47,845 nucleotides of DNA from positions 1-47,845 of the forward strand of contig NZ_JAFLDR010000031.1 of assembly GCF_017302275.1 (NCBI RefSeq), given 5' to 3'. Under the pieces are notes generated by a model, which ran no database searches, was not told the origin of the DNA, and saw nothing but the letters and a program-made list of their open reading frames with translations. This DNA is from Sulfuritalea sp. (GTDB taxonomy: Bacteria > Pseudomonadota > Gammaproteobacteria > Burkholderiales > Rhodocyclaceae). Position 1 is the stretch's first letter. The number at the start of each line of letters is the position of its first letter. Made by a program: the position numbers and the translations under genes. Shown here piece by piece: positions 1-8,929 of this stretch.

Positions 1-1
1 G

Positions 2-535
2 GCCGCCAAGGCGCAAAAACCCCCTGCCGCGCCGGTGACAGCGGCGCCCGCCACGCCGGTGGCCGCCGCGCCGGCCGTTGCACCCGCCGCACCACCTGCG
101 GTTGCCGCCCCGGCCAAGCCCGCCGAGGTCGCCAAACCGGTCGAACCCGCCAAACCCGCCGCCGCAAAACCCGCCGCCGCAAAACCCGCAGGTGACGCGA
201 ACGCAGAAATCACCCGGGCAATCGAGCTGTGGGCCGCCGCCTGGTCGCGCAAGGACGTCAGGGCCTACCTCGCGGCCTACGCCCGCGATTTCAAGACGCC
301 GGCCGGTGAATCGCGCGCGGCCTGGGATGCCGAACGACAGAAGCGCATCGAAAAGCCGGGCGCCATCGTGGTCAGCTACGAGAACCTGCGCGTCAGCATC
401 GACGGTGACACTGCCACCGCGAAGTTCCGTCAGCACTACAAGTCGGCGTCGCTGAAGACCTCAAGCAACAAGGTCCTTCAGTTGGGCAAGCGTGACGGCA
501 AGTGGCAGATCCTGCAGGAGCGGGTCGGCAGTTGA
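2..535 (+). CDS. C-terminal part of NTF2/Cds6-like protein (5' truncated by window edge)
   Basis: The frame is open from base 2, so the real start lies outside the window. The visible part begins with an Ala/Pro/Lys-rich low-complexity linker (PAKPAEVAKP-type repeats, about 50 residues). About 105 residues of a compact alpha+beta domain follow, beginning near NAEITRAIELWAAAWSRKD and ending GKWQILQERVGS. That pattern is typical of SnoaL/NTF2-like domains found at the C terminus of Cds6-type envelope proteins; in this family they follow a TPR or transpeptidase part, which is off-window here. The stop overlaps the next start (TGATG), so the two genes are translationally coupled. The next protein ends in a similar domain, which points to a shared cell-wall role. 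No enzymatic residues are visible. The family call is moderately certain; the function is unknown. Confidence 0.65.
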   Translation, partial: AAKAQKPPAAPVTAAPATPVAAAPAVAPAAPPAVAAPAKPAEVAKPVEPAKPAAAKPAAAKPAGDANAEITRAIELWAAAWSRKDVRAYLAAYARDFKTPAGESRAAWDAERQKRIEKPGAIVVSYENLRVSIDGDTATAKFRQHYKSASLKTSSNKVLQLGKRDGKWQILQERVGS

Positions 536-1779
536 TGAAGCGCGCGCTGCGTTCACGCACCGTCATTGCTGGATGCAGCCTGCTGCTCGCGGGAGGTCTG
601 GCCTTTGCGGCCGGCAAGGCACCCAGCCACATCAAGAAGAACCCGGCCGCTTCGGCGGTCGAGCCGCGCTACACGGACTCCGGTCCGGAGCCATTGCTGG
701 CGCAAGTGTTCGATGCCATCGAGGCCAACCGGCTCGACGTGGCCATGCAGCAGAGCGAAATGCTGGTCAAGGCCTATCCCAATTTCCGCCTGGCGCACCT
801 GGTCAAGGGTGACCTGCTGCTGGCACGCGCACGGCCGCTGATGGCCTTCGGCGAGGGCGGTGGAGCGGAGGCCGGCGAAAAGGTGGCCGACCTGCGCGAC
901 GAGGCCATCGTTCGCTTGAAGGGCTACCGCAGCAAACCGCCGGCCAACTACGTGCCGCGCTACCTGTTGCAGATGCATCCGGAACAGAAGCACGCGGTCG
1001 TCGTCGATACGCAGAAGTCCAGGCTCTACCTTTACCAGAACGACAATGGCACGCCGCGGTTCGTAGCCGACTACTACATCTCGCAGGGCAAGCTCGGCGC
1101 CGAGAAATTTCGCGAAGGCGACAAGAAAACCCCGATCGGGGTGTATCACGTCACCTCCAGCCTGCCGCGCCAGAAGCTGACGGATTTCTACGGCAGTGGC
1201 GCCTTCCCCATCAACTATCCGAACGAATGGGACAAGCGCCAGGGACGCAACGGCCACGGCATCTGGCTGCACGGCACGCCGTCCGACACCTTTTCGCGGC
1301 CGCCAAAAGCCTCCGACGGCTGCGTGGTGCTGGCCAACCAGGACCTCGACTCGCTGTCCAAAAGCCTGCAGGTCGGGCTGACCCCGGTGATCATCAGCAA
1401 CAGCATCGAATGGCTTTCGCTCGACGACTGGCAGACCGAGCGTACTTCCCTGCTGCAGATGATCGAAGAATGGCGGCAGGACTGGGAGAGCCGCAGCATC
1501 GAACAGTACGCCAGGCACTATTCGCACAAGTTCAACGCCGACGGCCAGGGCTACCGCGAGTGGGTGGAGCACAAGCGCAGGGTCAATGCCGGCAAGAGCT
1601 GGATCAAGGTCGTCACCGGCGACATCAGCATGTTCCGCAACCCCGGCAAGGAAGAATACGTCGTCGTCACCTTCGAGCAGGACTATCGCTCCAGCAACCT
1701 TTCCAACCAGATGAAAAAGCGCCAGTACTGGATCAAGGAAAGCGGCCGCTGGAAGATCGTCTTCGAAGGCGCCGTGTAA
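535..1779 (+). CDS. L,D-transpeptidase (YkuD domain) with C-terminal Cds6/NTF2-like domain
   Basis: Predicted 414-residue exported murein L,D-transpeptidase. The start at 535 was chosen because it overlaps the previous stop and gives a signal sequence (MKRALRSRT then a hydrophobic run to FAAGKA); a longer frame from 502 lacks this. The YkuD catalytic domain spans roughly residues 150-290. It contains the HG of IWLHGTPSD (about 246-247) and the signature SDGCVVL with the catalytic Cys near residue 263. The last about 110 residues form an NTF2/Cds6-like domain ending [10 protein letters not shown], similar in layout to the end of the preceding protein. YkuD enzymes make 3-3 peptidoglycan crosslinks or attach proteins to meso-diaminopimelate; which one applies cannot be read from the sequence. 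Family assignment is firm. Confidence 0.9.
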   Translation: MKRALRSRTVIAGCSLLLAGGLAFAAGKAPSHIKKNPAASAVEPRYTDSGPEPLLAQVFDAIEANRLDVAMQQSEMLVKAYPNFRLAHLVKGDLLLARARPLMAFGEGGGAEAGEKVADLRDEAIVRLKGYRSKPPANYVPRYLLQMHPEQKHAVVVDTQKSRLYLYQNDNGTPRFVADYYISQGKLGAEKFREGDKKTPIGVYHVTSSLPRQKLTDFYGSGAFPINYPNEWDKRQGRNGHGIWLHGTPSDTFSRPPKASDGCVVLANQDLDSLSKSLQVGLTPVIISNSIEWLSLDDWQTERTSLLQMIEEWRQDWESRSIEQYARHYSHKFNADGQGYREWVEHKRRVNAGKSWIKVVTGDISMFRNPGKEEYVVVTFEQDYRSSNLSNQMKKRQYWIKESGRWKIVFEGAV

Positions 1780-1825
1780 CAGTCCGTTTTTCACAATCCC
1801 CTTTTTCGCCAGCTCCGGAGGTCAC

Positions 1826-2389
1826 ATGCATCGCCTGCTTGTCGTCGTTTTCGCATTCCTTTTCAGCCTTGCCGCGCACGCCGCGAACCCGCAACTCGAG
1901 GTCAAGACCTCGCAGGGCATGGTGGTCATCGAGCTCTTCCAGGACAAGGCGCCGAAGACGGTGGAAAATTTCCTGCAATATGCAAAGGACGGCTTTTTCA
2001 ACGGCACCGTGTTCCACCGCGTGATTCCCGGGTTCATGATCCAGGGCGGCGGCTTCACTCCGGACCTGAAGCAGAAGGAAACCCGAGCGCCGATCCAGAA
2101 CGAGGCCAAGAACGGGCTGAAGAATGAAACCGGGACGCTGGCCATGGCGCGCACCGGCGATCCGCACTCGGCCAGCGCACAGTTCTTCATCAACCTGAAG
2201 GGCAACAGCTTCCTCGATTACCCGAGTCGCGACGGCTGGGGCTACGCGGTATTCGGCAAGGTGGTGCAAGGCATGGACGTGGTCCAGAAGATCGCCCTCG
2301 TGCCCACCGGCAATGCGGGCCCGCACCAGAACGTACCGACCACCCCGGTCCTCATCGAATCCGTCAAGTTGCTGCCGGCCAAGAAATAA
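1826..2389 (+). CDS. ppiA: Periplasmic peptidyl-prolyl cis-trans isomerase, cyclophilin type (PpiA-like)
   Basis: 187 residues. An N-terminal signal peptide ([20 protein letters not shown]) precedes a compact bacterial cyclophilin. Core motifs are visible: [15 protein letters not shown] with the catalytic Arg, then the [20 protein letters not shown] stretch. Cyclophilins catalyse prolyl cis-trans isomerisation; the signal peptide places this one in the periplasm. A strong ribosome site (GGAGG, 1817-1821) precedes the ATG. It is followed 17 bases later by a second cyclophilin without a signal peptide. The pair probably arose by duplication, because the two proteins are very similar through the core. 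The chance that this is not a cyclophilin is negligible; the symbol rests on the export signal. Confidence 0.93.
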   Translation: MHRLLVVVFAFLFSLAAHAANPQLEVKTSQGMVVIELFQDKAPKTVENFLQYAKDGFFNGTVFHRVIPGFMIQGGGFTPDLKQKETRAPIQNEAKNGLKNETGTLAMARTGDPHSASAQFFINLKGNSFLDYPSRDGWGYAVFGKVVQGMDVVQKIALVPTGNAGPHQNVPTTPVLIESVKLLPAKK

Positions 2390-2406
2390 ATCCGAAGGAA
2401 ATCGCA

Positions 2407-2895
2407 ATGATAAAGCTCACCACCAATCACGGCACCATCACCCTCGAACTCGACGCGGAGAAGGCACCGATCAGCGCCGCCAACTTCCTCGCCTACGTCG
2501 AATCCGGCCATTACGACAACACCGTGTTCCATCGCGTGATCGACGGCTTCATGATCCAGGGCGGCGGCTTTGCCCCCGGCATGGACCAGAAGCCGGTCCG
2601 CGACCCGATCCAGAACGAGGCCAAGAACGGCCTCAAGAACGCCTGCTACACGGTTGCCATGGCGCGCACCAGCGACCCGCATTCCGCCACCGCACAGTTC
2701 TTCATCAATGTCGGCGACAACGACTTCCTCGACAACGACAAGTGCCAGGATGGCTGGGGCTACTGCGTCTTCGGCCGCGTCGTCGAAGGTCAGGACGTGG
2801 TGGACAAGATCAAGGCCGTCAAGACCGGCAACAAGGGTTTCCACCAGAACGTGCCGAAGGAAGACGTCATCATCGAGCGCGCCGAAGTCGTATAA
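2407..2895 (+). CDS. ppiB: Cytoplasmic peptidyl-prolyl cis-trans isomerase, cyclophilin type (PpiB)
   Basis: 162 residues, the usual size of bacterial PpiB, with no signal peptide ([15 protein letters not shown]). The active-site stretch [15 protein letters not shown] and the downstream [18 protein letters not shown] are intact. It acts in the cytoplasm as a prolyl isomerase and folding helper. The start has a purine-rich ribosome site (GAAGGAAATCGC) in the gap behind ppiA, and lpxH begins 15 bases after its stop. A ppiB-lpxH neighbourhood is common in beta- and gammaproteobacteria, which supports the call. Confidence 0.95.
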   Translation: MIKLTTNHGTITLELDAEKAPISAANFLAYVESGHYDNTVFHRVIDGFMIQGGGFAPGMDQKPVRDPIQNEAKNGLKNACYTVAMARTSDPHSATAQFFINVGDNDFLDNDKCQDGWGYCVFGRVVEGQDVVDKIKAVKTGNKGFHQNVPKEDVIIERAEVV

Positions 2896-2909
2896 GCACC
2901 CGCGGTTCC

Positions 2910-3656
2910 ATGTTGACCATCACTGGAACCGCGCGCTTCGTCTCCGACCTGCACTTGCGGTCGGAAAGGCCCGACCTGACGCAGCGCTTCGCCAGCTTCC
3001 TCGCCGATACCGCCGCCTCCAATGTCGAGGTGCTGTATATCCTCGGCGACCTGTTCGAGTACTGGATCGGCGACGACGATCTGCAGGATGAATTCAACGC
3101 GGAGGTCTGCGACCTGCTGCGCAGCGCGGCCGACATGGGGCCACGCCTGTGCTTCATCGCCGGCAATCGCGATTTCCTGATCGGTGCGGGGTTTGCCGCC
3201 GCGGCAGGCATTACCTTGCTCGACGAGGTCGAAAAAGTCGGCGCTGGCGGTACGGCGATCCTGCTGATGCACGGCGACACGGTGTGCACGGATGACCTGC
3301 CCTACCAGGAGTTCCGCCGCATGGTGCGCTCGCCACAATGGCAGCGCCAATTCCTGGCGCGGCCGCTGTCCGAGCGCCGCGCCGAAGTCGCCAGCCTGCG
3401 CCGCCGCAGCACCGAGGCGATGCTGGGCAAAACCGCCGAAATCATGGATGCCAACGCAGACGCGATCAAGGCCGCGCTGACGGCGCACGGTTGCACCCGG
3501 CTGATCCACGGCCACACCCATCGGCCGGGCCGCGAAGCTATTGCACTCGCTTCCGGCAGTGCCGAGCGCTGGGTGCTTTCCGACTGGGATACCGGACGCG
3601 GCGACGCGCTGGAAATCGGCCCGGCCGGCGTGCGCCGGCTCGACCTGTCGCGCTAG
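2910..3656 (+). CDS. lpxH: UDP-2,3-diacylglucosamine diphosphatase
   Basis: 248 residues. LpxH hydrolyses UDP-2,3-diacylglucosamine to lipid X and UMP in lipid A synthesis, at the inner face of the inner membrane. The calcineurin-type metal ligands are all visible: VSDLHL, GDLFEYW, GNRDFLIG, LMHGDTVCTDD and HGHTHRP. The start at 2910 was chosen because it puts the SDLHL motif about ten residues from the N terminus, as usual; a longer frame reads back into ppiB. The residues EKVGAGGTAI before LLMHGD are coded by DNA closely resembling the short repeat dispersed elsewhere in this window (3234-3258), in a loop where E. coli LpxH is shorter. The 3' end overlaps the convergent metZ by 4 bases. Confidence 0.95.
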   Translation: MLTITGTARFVSDLHLRSERPDLTQRFASFLADTAASNVEVLYILGDLFEYWIGDDDLQDEFNAEVCDLLRSAADMGPRLCFIAGNRDFLIGAGFAAAAGITLLDEVEKVGAGGTAILLMHGDTVCTDDLPYQEFRRMVRSPQWQRQFLARPLSERRAEVASLRRRSTEAMLGKTAEIMDANADAIKAALTAHGCTRLIHGHTHRPGREAIALASGSAERWVLSDWDTGRGDALEIGPAGVRRLDLSR

Positions 3657-4843
3657 CCCAGGCCCCGCGCCAGGTCCGCCTTCAGGTCGGCCGGCGCTTC
3701 CAGTCCGACCGCGATCCGCAGCAGGCCCTCGCCGATGCCCGAAGCGGTCCGCGCCTCGGCGCTGATGCGGCCATGCGTGGTCGATGCAGGATGGGTGATG
3801 GTGGTCTTGGTGTCGCCGAGGTTGGCGGTGATCGACAGCAGGCGGCAGTGGTCCACCACGCGCCATGCCGCTTCCCGTCCGCCCTTGACTTCGAAGGAGA
3901 CGATGGCGCCCCCGCTGGCCTGCTGGCGCATCGCCAGCGCGTGCTGCGGATGCGAAGCAAGCCCGGGATAGAACACGCGCGTCACGTCTGCCTGCGCTTC
4001 CAGCCATTGCGCCAGTTCGAGCGCATTTGCCGACTGCGCCTTCATGCGCACGGAAAGCGTCTCAAGCCCCTTGAGGATGACCCATGCATTGAATGGAGAC
4101 AGGGTCGGCCCGGCGGTGCGCAGGAACTTGAAGACCTCCTCCGTCAGCGCCTTCGATCCGCAGACGGCGCCGCCGAGCACGCGCCCCTGACCGTCCAGGT
4201 ACTTGGTCGCGGAATGGATCACCAGGTCGGCGCCCAGGGTCAGCGGCCGCTGCAGGGCCGGCGAGCAAAAACAATTGTCCACCACCAGCAGCGCCCCGCC
4301 CTCGTGCGCCACCTGGGCCAGCGAGGCGATGTCGAACACCTCCGTCAGCGGATTGGACGGGGTTTCGATGAACACCAGGCGGGTGGTCGGTCGCATCGCG
4401 GCGCGAAATGCCGCCACCGAGCCCTGGTCTACGAAGTCGGTGTCGACGCCGAAGCGGGGCAGGATGGTGCCGAACAGTTGCTGCGTGGCGCCGAAGATGC
4501 TGCGCGAGGAGACGATGTGTTCGCCGGACTTCATCAGCGACATCACGGTCGCCAGGATCGCCGCCATGCCGGTCGCGGTGGCGATGCAGGTTTCGGCGCC
4601 CTCAAGGGCCGCCAGCCGCTCCTGCATGGTGCTTACGGTGGGATTGGAGAAGCGGGCGTAGACGTTGCCCGGCTCGGTTCCCGAGAAGCGGGCGGCGGCC
4701 TGCGCCGCGTTCTCGAAGACGAAGCTGGACGTGAGATAGAGCGCCTCGGAATGCTCGTTGAACTGGCTGCGCTCCTGGCCGGCGCGTACCGCGAGCGTAT
4801 CGAAGGACCAGGCGGCGTCCGCTTGTTCGTCGGCCAGGCTCAT
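3653..4843 (-). CDS. metZ: O-succinylhomoserine sulfhydrylase
   Basis: 396-residue PLP enzyme of the Cys/Met metabolism (gamma) family. The PLP lysine lies in VIHSATKYLDGQG; other family marks are ALYLTSSFVFE, NVYARFSNPTV, GMAAILATV and FIETPSNPL. In the MetZ branch the enzyme makes homocysteine directly from O-succinylhomoserine and sulfide. The purF-metZ order is typical of beta- and gammaproteobacteria and favours MetZ over MetB or cystathionine lyases, although substrate choice cannot be proven from motifs. The ATG overlaps the purF stop (ATGA, 4840-4843), so it is the last gene of the long operon and probably coupled to purF. Confidence 0.9.
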   Translation of the reverse strand: MSLADEQADAAWSFDTLAVRAGQERSQFNEHSEALYLTSSFVFENAAQAAARFSGTEPGNVYARFSNPTVSTMQERLAALEGAETCIATATGMAAILATVMSLMKSGEHIVSSRSIFGATQQLFGTILPRFGVDTDFVDQGSVAAFRAAMRPTTRLVFIETPSNPLTEVFDIASLAQVAHEGGALLVVDNCFCSPALQRPLTLGADLVIHSATKYLDGQGRVLGGAVCGSKALTEEVFKFLRTAGPTLSPFNAWVILKGLETLSVRMKAQSANALELAQWLEAQADVTRVFYPGLASHPQHALAMRQQASGGAIVSFEVKGGREAAWRVVDHCRLLSITANLGDTKTTITHPASTTHGRISAEARTASGIGEGLLRIAVGLEAPADLKADLARGLG

Positions 4844-6381
4844 CCGGCCTGCACCAGATTCAAGTCCAACTGCTCGCCGTCGGCGCCGTCGAAACCGTCG
4901 TTATCCTCGGGTTTCGCCGACGGAGGCAGATTGCGCCTGTCTTCCATGCTTTGGAGGTAGATGGCCGAAACATCGCCGGTGATGTACTGGCCGTCGAAAC
5001 ACGAGGTCTCGAACTGCGTCACGGTGGGATTGACCGAACGCACTGCGGCCTTCAGGGCGTCGAGGTCCTGGTAGATCAGCGCGTCGGCGCCGATCTCGCG
5101 GCAGATTTCCTCGTCGCTGCGGTAGGCGGCGATCAGTTCGCTGCGCGTCGGCATGTCGATGCCATAGACGTTGGCGAAGCGCACCGGCGGCGAGGCGGAG
5201 GCGAAATAGACCTTCTTCGCGCCGGCTTCGCGCGCCATCATGATGATCTCGCGGCTGGTGGTGCCGCGCACGATGGAATCGTCGACCAGGAGCACGTTGC
5301 GACCCCTGAATTCCTGGCTGATGGCATTCAGCTTCTGGCGCACCGATTTGCGCCGCGTGGCCTGTCCCGGCATGATGAAGGTACGGCCGATGTAGCGGTT
5401 CTTGACGAAGCCCTCGCGATACGGCAGGTTCAGGCGCGCCGCGAGTTCCATCGCCGAATGCCGGCTGGAATCGGGAATCGGGATCACCGCGTCGATCGCC
5501 AGGTGCGGCATGGTCAGGCGAATCTTGTCGGCCAGGTAATCGCCCATCTTGGCTCGCGTTTCGTACACCGAAATCCCGTCCATCACGGAGTCGGGCCGCG
5601 CCAGATAGACGAACTCGAACATGCAGGGCGCATGGAGGGTGGCTTCGGCGCACTGGCGGCTGACGAAGTTGCCGCGCATGTCCACCAGCACCGCCTCGCC
5701 GGGCTCGACGTCGCGCAACATCTTGAAGCCGAGCGTGTCGATCGCCACGCTCTCGGAAGCCACCAGGTACTCGGTGCCCTCGGCCGTCTCGTTCTTGCCG
5801 ATCACCAGCGGGCGAATTCCCCAGGGATCGCGGAAGGCCAGCAGGCCGTAGCCGGCGATCATCGCGACCACGGCATAAGCACCCTTGACCCGGCGATGCA
5901 CCCCGGCCACCGCCTTGAAGATGGTTTCGGCATCGACTTGGTATTTGGTCGAGGCGGCCTGCAGTTCGTGCGCCAGCACGTTGAGCAGCACCTCCGAATC
6001 GGAGTTGGTGTTCATGTGGCGCAGGTCCTGCAGGAACATGTCCTGCTTCAACGGGTCGGCATTGGTCAGGTTGCCGTTGTGCGCCAGCATCAGGCCGAAG
6101 GGCGAATTGACGTAGAAGGGCTGTGCCTCGGCGGCGTTGTCGGCGGAACCAGCGGTCGGGTAGCGGCAGTGGCCGATGCCCCAGTTGCCCAGCAGGCTGC
6201 GCATGTTGCGGGTGCGGAAGACGTCGCGCACCAGTCCCGAGCCCTTGTGCATGTGGAAGCGCCCGCCTTCCGCCGTGGCAATGCCGGCGGCATCCTGGCC
6301 GCGGTGCTGGAGCACCTGCAGGCCGTCGTAGAGCAACTGGTTCACCGGTGTGGTCGCCACCACACCCAGAATTCCGCACAT
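4840..6381 (-). CDS. purF: Amidophosphoribosyltransferase
   Basis: 513 residues. PurF catalyses the first committed step of purine synthesis, PRPP + glutamine to phosphoribosylamine. The start is fixed by MCGILGVV: the class II glutamine amidotransferase nucleophile must be Cys2, exposed after Met removal, so the upstream in-frame ATG at 6450 is rejected. The N-terminal Ntn domain (residues 1 to about 230) includes HRGQDAAGI and IGHCRYPTAG. The PRPP-binding phosphoribosyltransferase loop is VLLVDDSIVRGTT. The start and its upstream purine-rich stretch (GGAGATGGACC) lie inside an intergenic repeat also found before accD. cvpA lies upstream, as in E. coli and many relatives. Confidence 0.97.
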   Translation of the reverse strand: MCGILGVVATTPVNQLLYDGLQVLQHRGQDAAGIATAEGGRFHMHKGSGLVRDVFRTRNMRSLLGNWGIGHCRYPTAGSADNAAEAQPFYVNSPFGLMLAHNGNLTNADPLKQDMFLQDLRHMNTNSDSEVLLNVLAHELQAASTKYQVDAETIFKAVAGVHRRVKGAYAVVAMIAGYGLLAFRDPWGIRPLVIGKNETAEGTEYLVASESVAIDTLGFKMLRDVEPGEAVLVDMRGNFVSRQCAEATLHAPCMFEFVYLARPDSVMDGISVYETRAKMGDYLADKIRLTMPHLAIDAVIPIPDSSRHSAMELAARLNLPYREGFVKNRYIGRTFIMPGQATRRKSVRQKLNAISQEFRGRNVLLVDDSIVRGTTSREIIMMAREAGAKKVYFASASPPVRFANVYGIDMPTRSELIAAYRSDEEICREIGADALIYQDLDALKAAVRSVNPTVTQFETSCFDGQYITGDVSAIYLQSMEDRRNLPPSAKPEDNDGFDGADGEQLDLNLVQAG

Positions 6382-6485
6382 GGTCCATCTCCGCAGGGCC
6401 GCCCCGGGGAGCAGCGGCCAGAACATGAAGCGAGCGACGCCCGCAAGCAATTATCACCCCCTTCCCCGGGAAGGGGGAAGGGAGG
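6379..6485. repeat. Intergenic repeat upstream of purF, with GC-rich palindrome
   Basis: The stretch starting CATGGTCC and containing CCGCAGGGCCGCCCC is shared with the gap before accD (9787-9811). In both places the gene start and ribosome-site purines are part of the repeat. Further along is a near-perfect palindrome, CCCCCTTCCC (6457-6466), one base, GGGAAGGGGG (6468-6477). Related purine/pyrimidine GC-rich stretches occur at 9853-9888 and 46956-46995. No T-run follows, so it is not an obvious terminator. It is probably a dispersed REP-like family. Confidence 0.55.
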
Positions 6486-6499
6486 ACTGTCATCTTCAG

Positions 6500-6991
6500 C
6501 TATCGAAACCGAATCCGTTTTGCCGCTTCCGGCGGCAACCAGGGTTTTGCCGCGATCACCGCCGTTTCGAGAGGCTGCGCCAGCATTGCTTCGCGCCACC
6601 AGTCCGCTTTAGGCAACGGCGTCATGCCCGCCACCATGACCGCCAACAATACCACCACTACGCCGCGCAGAACGCCAAATGCGAGGCCGAGCAGACGATC
6701 CAGCAATCCCAGGCCGACCGCCTTGACCATCAGCGAAACAACCAGGCGCGCGACGGCGAAACTTAGCAACACGCCAAGAAATACCAGCACATAGGCCGCC
6801 GCCAGACGCATCCCCGGTTCGGCCACCTGCCCCGCCAGCCACTCCGACACCTGCGGCGCTTGCGCACGGGCCACCAGGAAGGCCACCACCCAGGCCACCA
6901 GGGCCAGTATTTCACTCACCACACCGCGCCACAAACCGAGCAGCGCCGACGCAAACACCAGCGCCAGCACGGCGTAATCGAAAGCAGTCAT
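6500..6991 (-). CDS. cvpA: CvpA family inner-membrane protein
   Basis: 163 residues with four hydrophobic membrane segments: YAVLALVFASALLGLW, ILALVAWVVAFLVA, AAYVLVFLGVLLSFAVARLV and FGVLRGVVVVLLAVMVAG. Size, topology, the LLDRLLGLAFGVLRG turn and the position directly upstream of purF identify CvpA. In E. coli CvpA is linked to colicin V production and, more generally, to envelope stress and purine-operon expression; its molecular activity is not settled. The ATG at 6991 sits 5 bases after the stop of the SPOR gene. The family call is safe. Confidence 0.9.
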   Translation of the reverse strand: MTAFDYAVLALVFASALLGLWRGVVSEILALVAWVVAFLVARAQAPQVSEWLAGQVAEPGMRLAAAYVLVFLGVLLSFAVARLVVSLMVKAVGLGLLDRLLGLAFGVLRGVVVVLLAVMVAGMTPLPKADWWREAMLAQPLETAVIAAKPWLPPEAAKRIRFR

Positions 6992-6995
6992 CGCC

Positions 6996-7634
6996 CTACT
7001 TTTGCGCTACCGGGCCGTCGACACCGATGATCTTGATCCTCGTGCGGGCTTTCTCGGCCGCTTCCTGGCTTGGGAAGGGGCCGGCGCGGACACGGGTGCG
7101 CTGTCCCTGCGCCGATTCGAACTGTTCGGAATACGCCGGCACGCCGATCCCCTTCAATTTGCCCAACAGCAGCTTGACGTTGCCGGCCTCCTTGTAGGCA
7201 CCGAGTTGCACGATCCACTGCCCGGAGCCATCTGCCGCCGGCTTGGGTGCGGATGCCTTGGCAGGCGCAGGGGGCCTTTCGGATGCCTTCTCCGGCGGCG
7301 CAGCGGGTGCGGGCTTGGCAGCGGTCGCGGCGGCGACCGGGGCAGGACCGGCAGCATCCGCTTTCGGCGCCGGATCGGCGGCAGGGCGGGGTTCCGGTGC
7401 CGGCATCGGCGACGCCGCAGGCTTGCCCGGCAAAACCTTCGAAGCCAGACCCGTCGCGTCCTGGCTGGGGATGCGCACCTGGATGTCCTGACTTGCCGGA
7501 CGCGGCTCGCGATCCATGACCATCGGCAGCACGATGACGGCCAACAACGCCAGCGCAACGGCGCCGACCAGTCGGCGGCGAGCACGCTTCTTCAGCTGCA
7601 AATCTGCGTCAGGCGATGTGTCTGTTTCCGCCAT
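6996..7634 (-). CDS. SPOR-domain envelope protein (DedD-like)
   Basis: 212 residues with the layout of DedD/FtsN-type division proteins. A short charged cytoplasmic N terminus (LKKRARRRLVG) comes first, then one membrane anchor (AVALALLAVIVLPMVM). A long Ala/Pro/Lys-rich linker (about residues 60-135) follows, and a C-terminal SPOR domain starts at SGQWIVQLGAYKEAGNV and runs to the end. SPOR domains bind denuded glycan strands at the division septum. The folC-SPOR-cvpA-purF order matches the dedD locus of proteobacteria, so DedD is the likely orthologue. The linker is low in complexity and its length should not be over-read. Confidence 0.85.
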   Translation of the reverse strand: MAETDTSPDADLQLKKRARRRLVGAVALALLAVIVLPMVMDREPRPASQDIQVRIPSQDATGLASKVLPGKPAASPMPAPEPRPAADPAPKADAAGPAPVAAATAAKPAPAAPPEKASERPPAPAKASAPKPAADGSGQWIVQLGAYKEAGNVKLLLGKLKGIGVPAYSEQFESAQGQRTRVRAGPFPSQEAAEKARTRIKIIGVDGPVAQK

Positions 7635-7639
7635 CGTGG

Positions 7640-8929
7640 TTACGCCGGCCGGCCAAGCGCTTGCAGGGCCGCGGCGACAGTGAGGAAGGATCCGAAGGCG
7701 AGAATTCTATCATCTTCACCCGCGTTCTCTTGCGCATAAGCCAGCGCCGCCGCGGGCGTCGCGAAGCGCGCGGCGACCTTCATGCCGCGCGATTCCAGCC
7801 GCGTCGACAAGAAGTCGGCGCTGGCGGCACGGCGTCCATCGAGAGTGCATGGCAGCCAATGCGTCACCCGCTCGCCCAGCGCGTCGATCACGCCCTCGAC
7901 GTCCTTGTCGGCGAGCATGCCGAACACGGCCCAGGTATTGCGGTGGAAACCCTGGTCGCCGAGATTGCTCGCCAGCACGCGCGCCGCCTGCGGGTTATGG
8001 GCGACATCGAGCACGATCGGCGGCCGGCCCGGCAGTACCTGGAAGCGCCCCGCCAATTCGACCTCGCCCAAGCCCCGGCGGATATCCTTCATGGCCACCG
8101 GCAGCTCCCGATGCAGCGCATCGAGAGCCGCCAGCGCGCAGGCCGCGTTCGCCAACTGGCGTTCGCCGCGCAGCGCGGGAAAGGCCAGCCCGCCGCGGCG
8201 CAGGATTCCGCCGGCGCCTGGCGCCGGCCCCCAGTACAACCATTGCTGCTCCTGCCGCTGGTAGCCGAAATCGCGCCCCATGACCTGCAGCCCGGCGCCG
8301 ACCCTGGCGGCATGATCCAGCAGGGATTGCGGCGGCCGCGCATCGCCGCAGATCGCAGCAACGCGGGCGCGAAAGATCCCCGCCTTTTCCCGCCCGATGG
8401 CTTCGCGATCCGCGCCGAGGAATTCCATGTGATCGAGGTCGACGCCGGTGACGACCGTGCAGGCTGGTTCGTAGATGTTGGTGGCATCGAGCCGGCCGCC
8501 GAGGCCCACTTCGAGGATCACGACATCGGTGGCGGCCGCGGCAAACACTTCCCAGGCCGCCAGGGTACCGAATTCGAAGTAGGTCAGCGCAACCTCGCCG
8601 CGCGCGTGCTCGACGCGCTCGAACGCACCGCACAGACTGGCGTCGGACGCCGCCACGCCGTCGATGCGGACGCGTTCGTTGTAATGCAGCAGGTGGGGCG
8701 AGGTGTAGAGCCCTACGCGGTAGCCGGCAGCGAGCAGGATGCGCTCCAGCATGGCGCAGGTCGAGCCTTTGCCGTTGGTGCCACCGACCAGGATGACCGG
8801 GCAGGATTCGTGCTGGCCGAGATGCAGCTTGACGGCCGCGACCCGCTCCAGCCCCAGTTCGATGCCCGCGCTGCCGCGCGGATGCCGCGCTTCGATCCGC
8901 GCCAGCCAGCCGTCGAGCCGCAATGGCAT
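7640..8929 (-). CDS. folC: Bifunctional dihydrofolate/folylpolyglutamate synthase
   Basis: 429 residues, Mur-ligase family. The ATP P-loop is VGGTNGKGSTCAML (about residues 47-60); TSPHLLHYNERVRIDG, AHNPQAARVLA and VFGMLADKD are further FolC motifs. The enzyme adds L-glutamate to dihydropteroate and to folates. The ATG overlaps the accD stop (ATGA, 8929-8931), continuing the accD-folC coupling known in many proteobacteria. Near the C terminus the codons for RAASADF overlap a stretch (7812-7834) only one base off the dispersed short repeat. The residues fit the family, so this may be coincidence. Confidence 0.96.
   Translation of the reverse strand: MPLRLDGWLARIEARHPRGSAGIELGLERVAAVKLHLGQHESCPVILVGGTNGKGSTCAMLERILLAAGYRVGLYTSPHLLHYNERVRIDGVAASDASLCGAFERVEHARGEVALTYFEFGTLAAWEVFAAAATDVVILEVGLGGRLDATNIYEPACTVVTGVDLDHMEFLGADREAIGREKAGIFRARVAAICGDARPPQSLLDHAARVGAGLQVMGRDFGYQRQEQQWLYWGPAPGAGGILRRGGLAFPALRGERQLANAACALAALDALHRELPVAMKDIRRGLGEVELAGRFQVLPGRPPIVLDVAHNPQAARVLASNLGDQGFHRNTWAVFGMLADKDVEGVIDALGERVTHWLPCTLDGRRAASADFLSTRLESRGMKVAARFATPAAALAYAQENAGEDDRILAFGSFLTVAAALQALGRPA

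Noticed and set aside
553-1794. Long minus-strand frame opposite the L,D-transpeptidase
   Set aside because: GC-rich shadow of a well-supported plus-strand gene; no motifs and no ribosome site.
7812-7834. One-mismatch match of the short repeat inside folC (antisense)
   Set aside because: The gene-strand residues RAASADF fit the FolC family, so insertion is not needed; listed only as a weak candidate.
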